NCBI RefSeq assembly: GCF_000001735.4 | Contig: NC_003076.8 | Location: 18,851,835 to 18,915,834, forward strand | Origin: Arabidopsis thaliana | Taxonomy: Eukaryota > Streptophyta > Magnoliopsida > Brassicales > Brassicaceae | Direction: 5' to 3' | DNA: 64,000 nucleotides | In this document: in pieces, positions 63,984 through 64,000 of the stretch | Layout of the letters: each line of letters starts with the position of its first letter | Position numbering within the stretch: the first letter of the stretch is position 1 | Made by a program: the position numbers and the translations under genes | Notes under the pieces: generated by a model | What the model was told of the DNA's origin: nothing | Database searches by the model: none | Seen by the model: the letters and a program-made list of their open reading frames with translations, nothing else

Positions 63984-64000
63984 ATTGTATGCATATACGT

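Overview
This window is plant nuclear DNA from a Brassicaceae genome. It is AT-rich, its genes have short GT-AG introns, and the gene order matches what I remember of Arabidopsis thaliana chromosome 5 around AT5G46490-AT5G46610. The order is a TIR-NBS-LRR (TNL) cluster, an AWPM-19 gene, ABCB7, GTE12, a Man1/Src1 C-terminal-domain gene, BSK2, the PPR-SMR gene SOT1, NAC096, a tRNA-Cys and the tandem pair ALMT13/ALMT14. That placement comes from memory and protein reading, not a database search. Exon boundaries were set by hand from splice signals, phase and homologous copies; the predicted lengths (for example 1248 aa for ABCB7, 489 for BSK2, 494 for GTE12) come from those joins.

Region 1 (1-23.2 kb) is a disease-resistance cluster of the VICTR/VICTL (ACQOS) type. 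It holds a damaged TNL cut by the window edge (1-5953), two intact five- or six-exon TNLs (8617-13103 and 16006-20060) and several relics: a TIR-only fragment at 7720, an NBS exon start at 14851, an LRR/C-JID scrap at 22985 and an Athila-like fossil near 6930-7447. The two intact genes share an almost identical NBS-LRR body over about 3 kb, introns included, but have different TIR exons and different C-terminal ends. Each TNL is followed by a degenerate acidic-repeat minisatellite and shared 3' sequence, so the cluster looks built by repeated unequal exchange and gene conversion.

Region 2 (23.7-38.3 kb) is single-copy: an AWPM-19 membrane protein (+), the 12-exon ABC transporter ABCB7 (-), the bromodomain protein GTE12 (-) and, divergent from it, an inner-nuclear-membrane type protein with a Man1/Src1 C-terminal domain (+). 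The 38.3-42.8 kb gap holds a 91-bp tandem repeat and what I read as an unprocessed fossil of the DAWDLE/SNIP1 FHA domain.

Region 3 (42.8-55.8 kb) has BSK2 (+) and SOT1 (-) in convergent orientation, a 6-kb gene-poor stretch with LTR-retroelement scraps and a small captured insert, then NAC096 (+) and tRNA-Cys(GCA) (+). Region 4 (56-64 kb) holds two tandem ALMT anion-channel genes on the minus strand with matching six-exon structure. Apart from the TNL paralogues and the ALMT pair, the genes are unrelated neighbours; nothing suggests a joint pathway.
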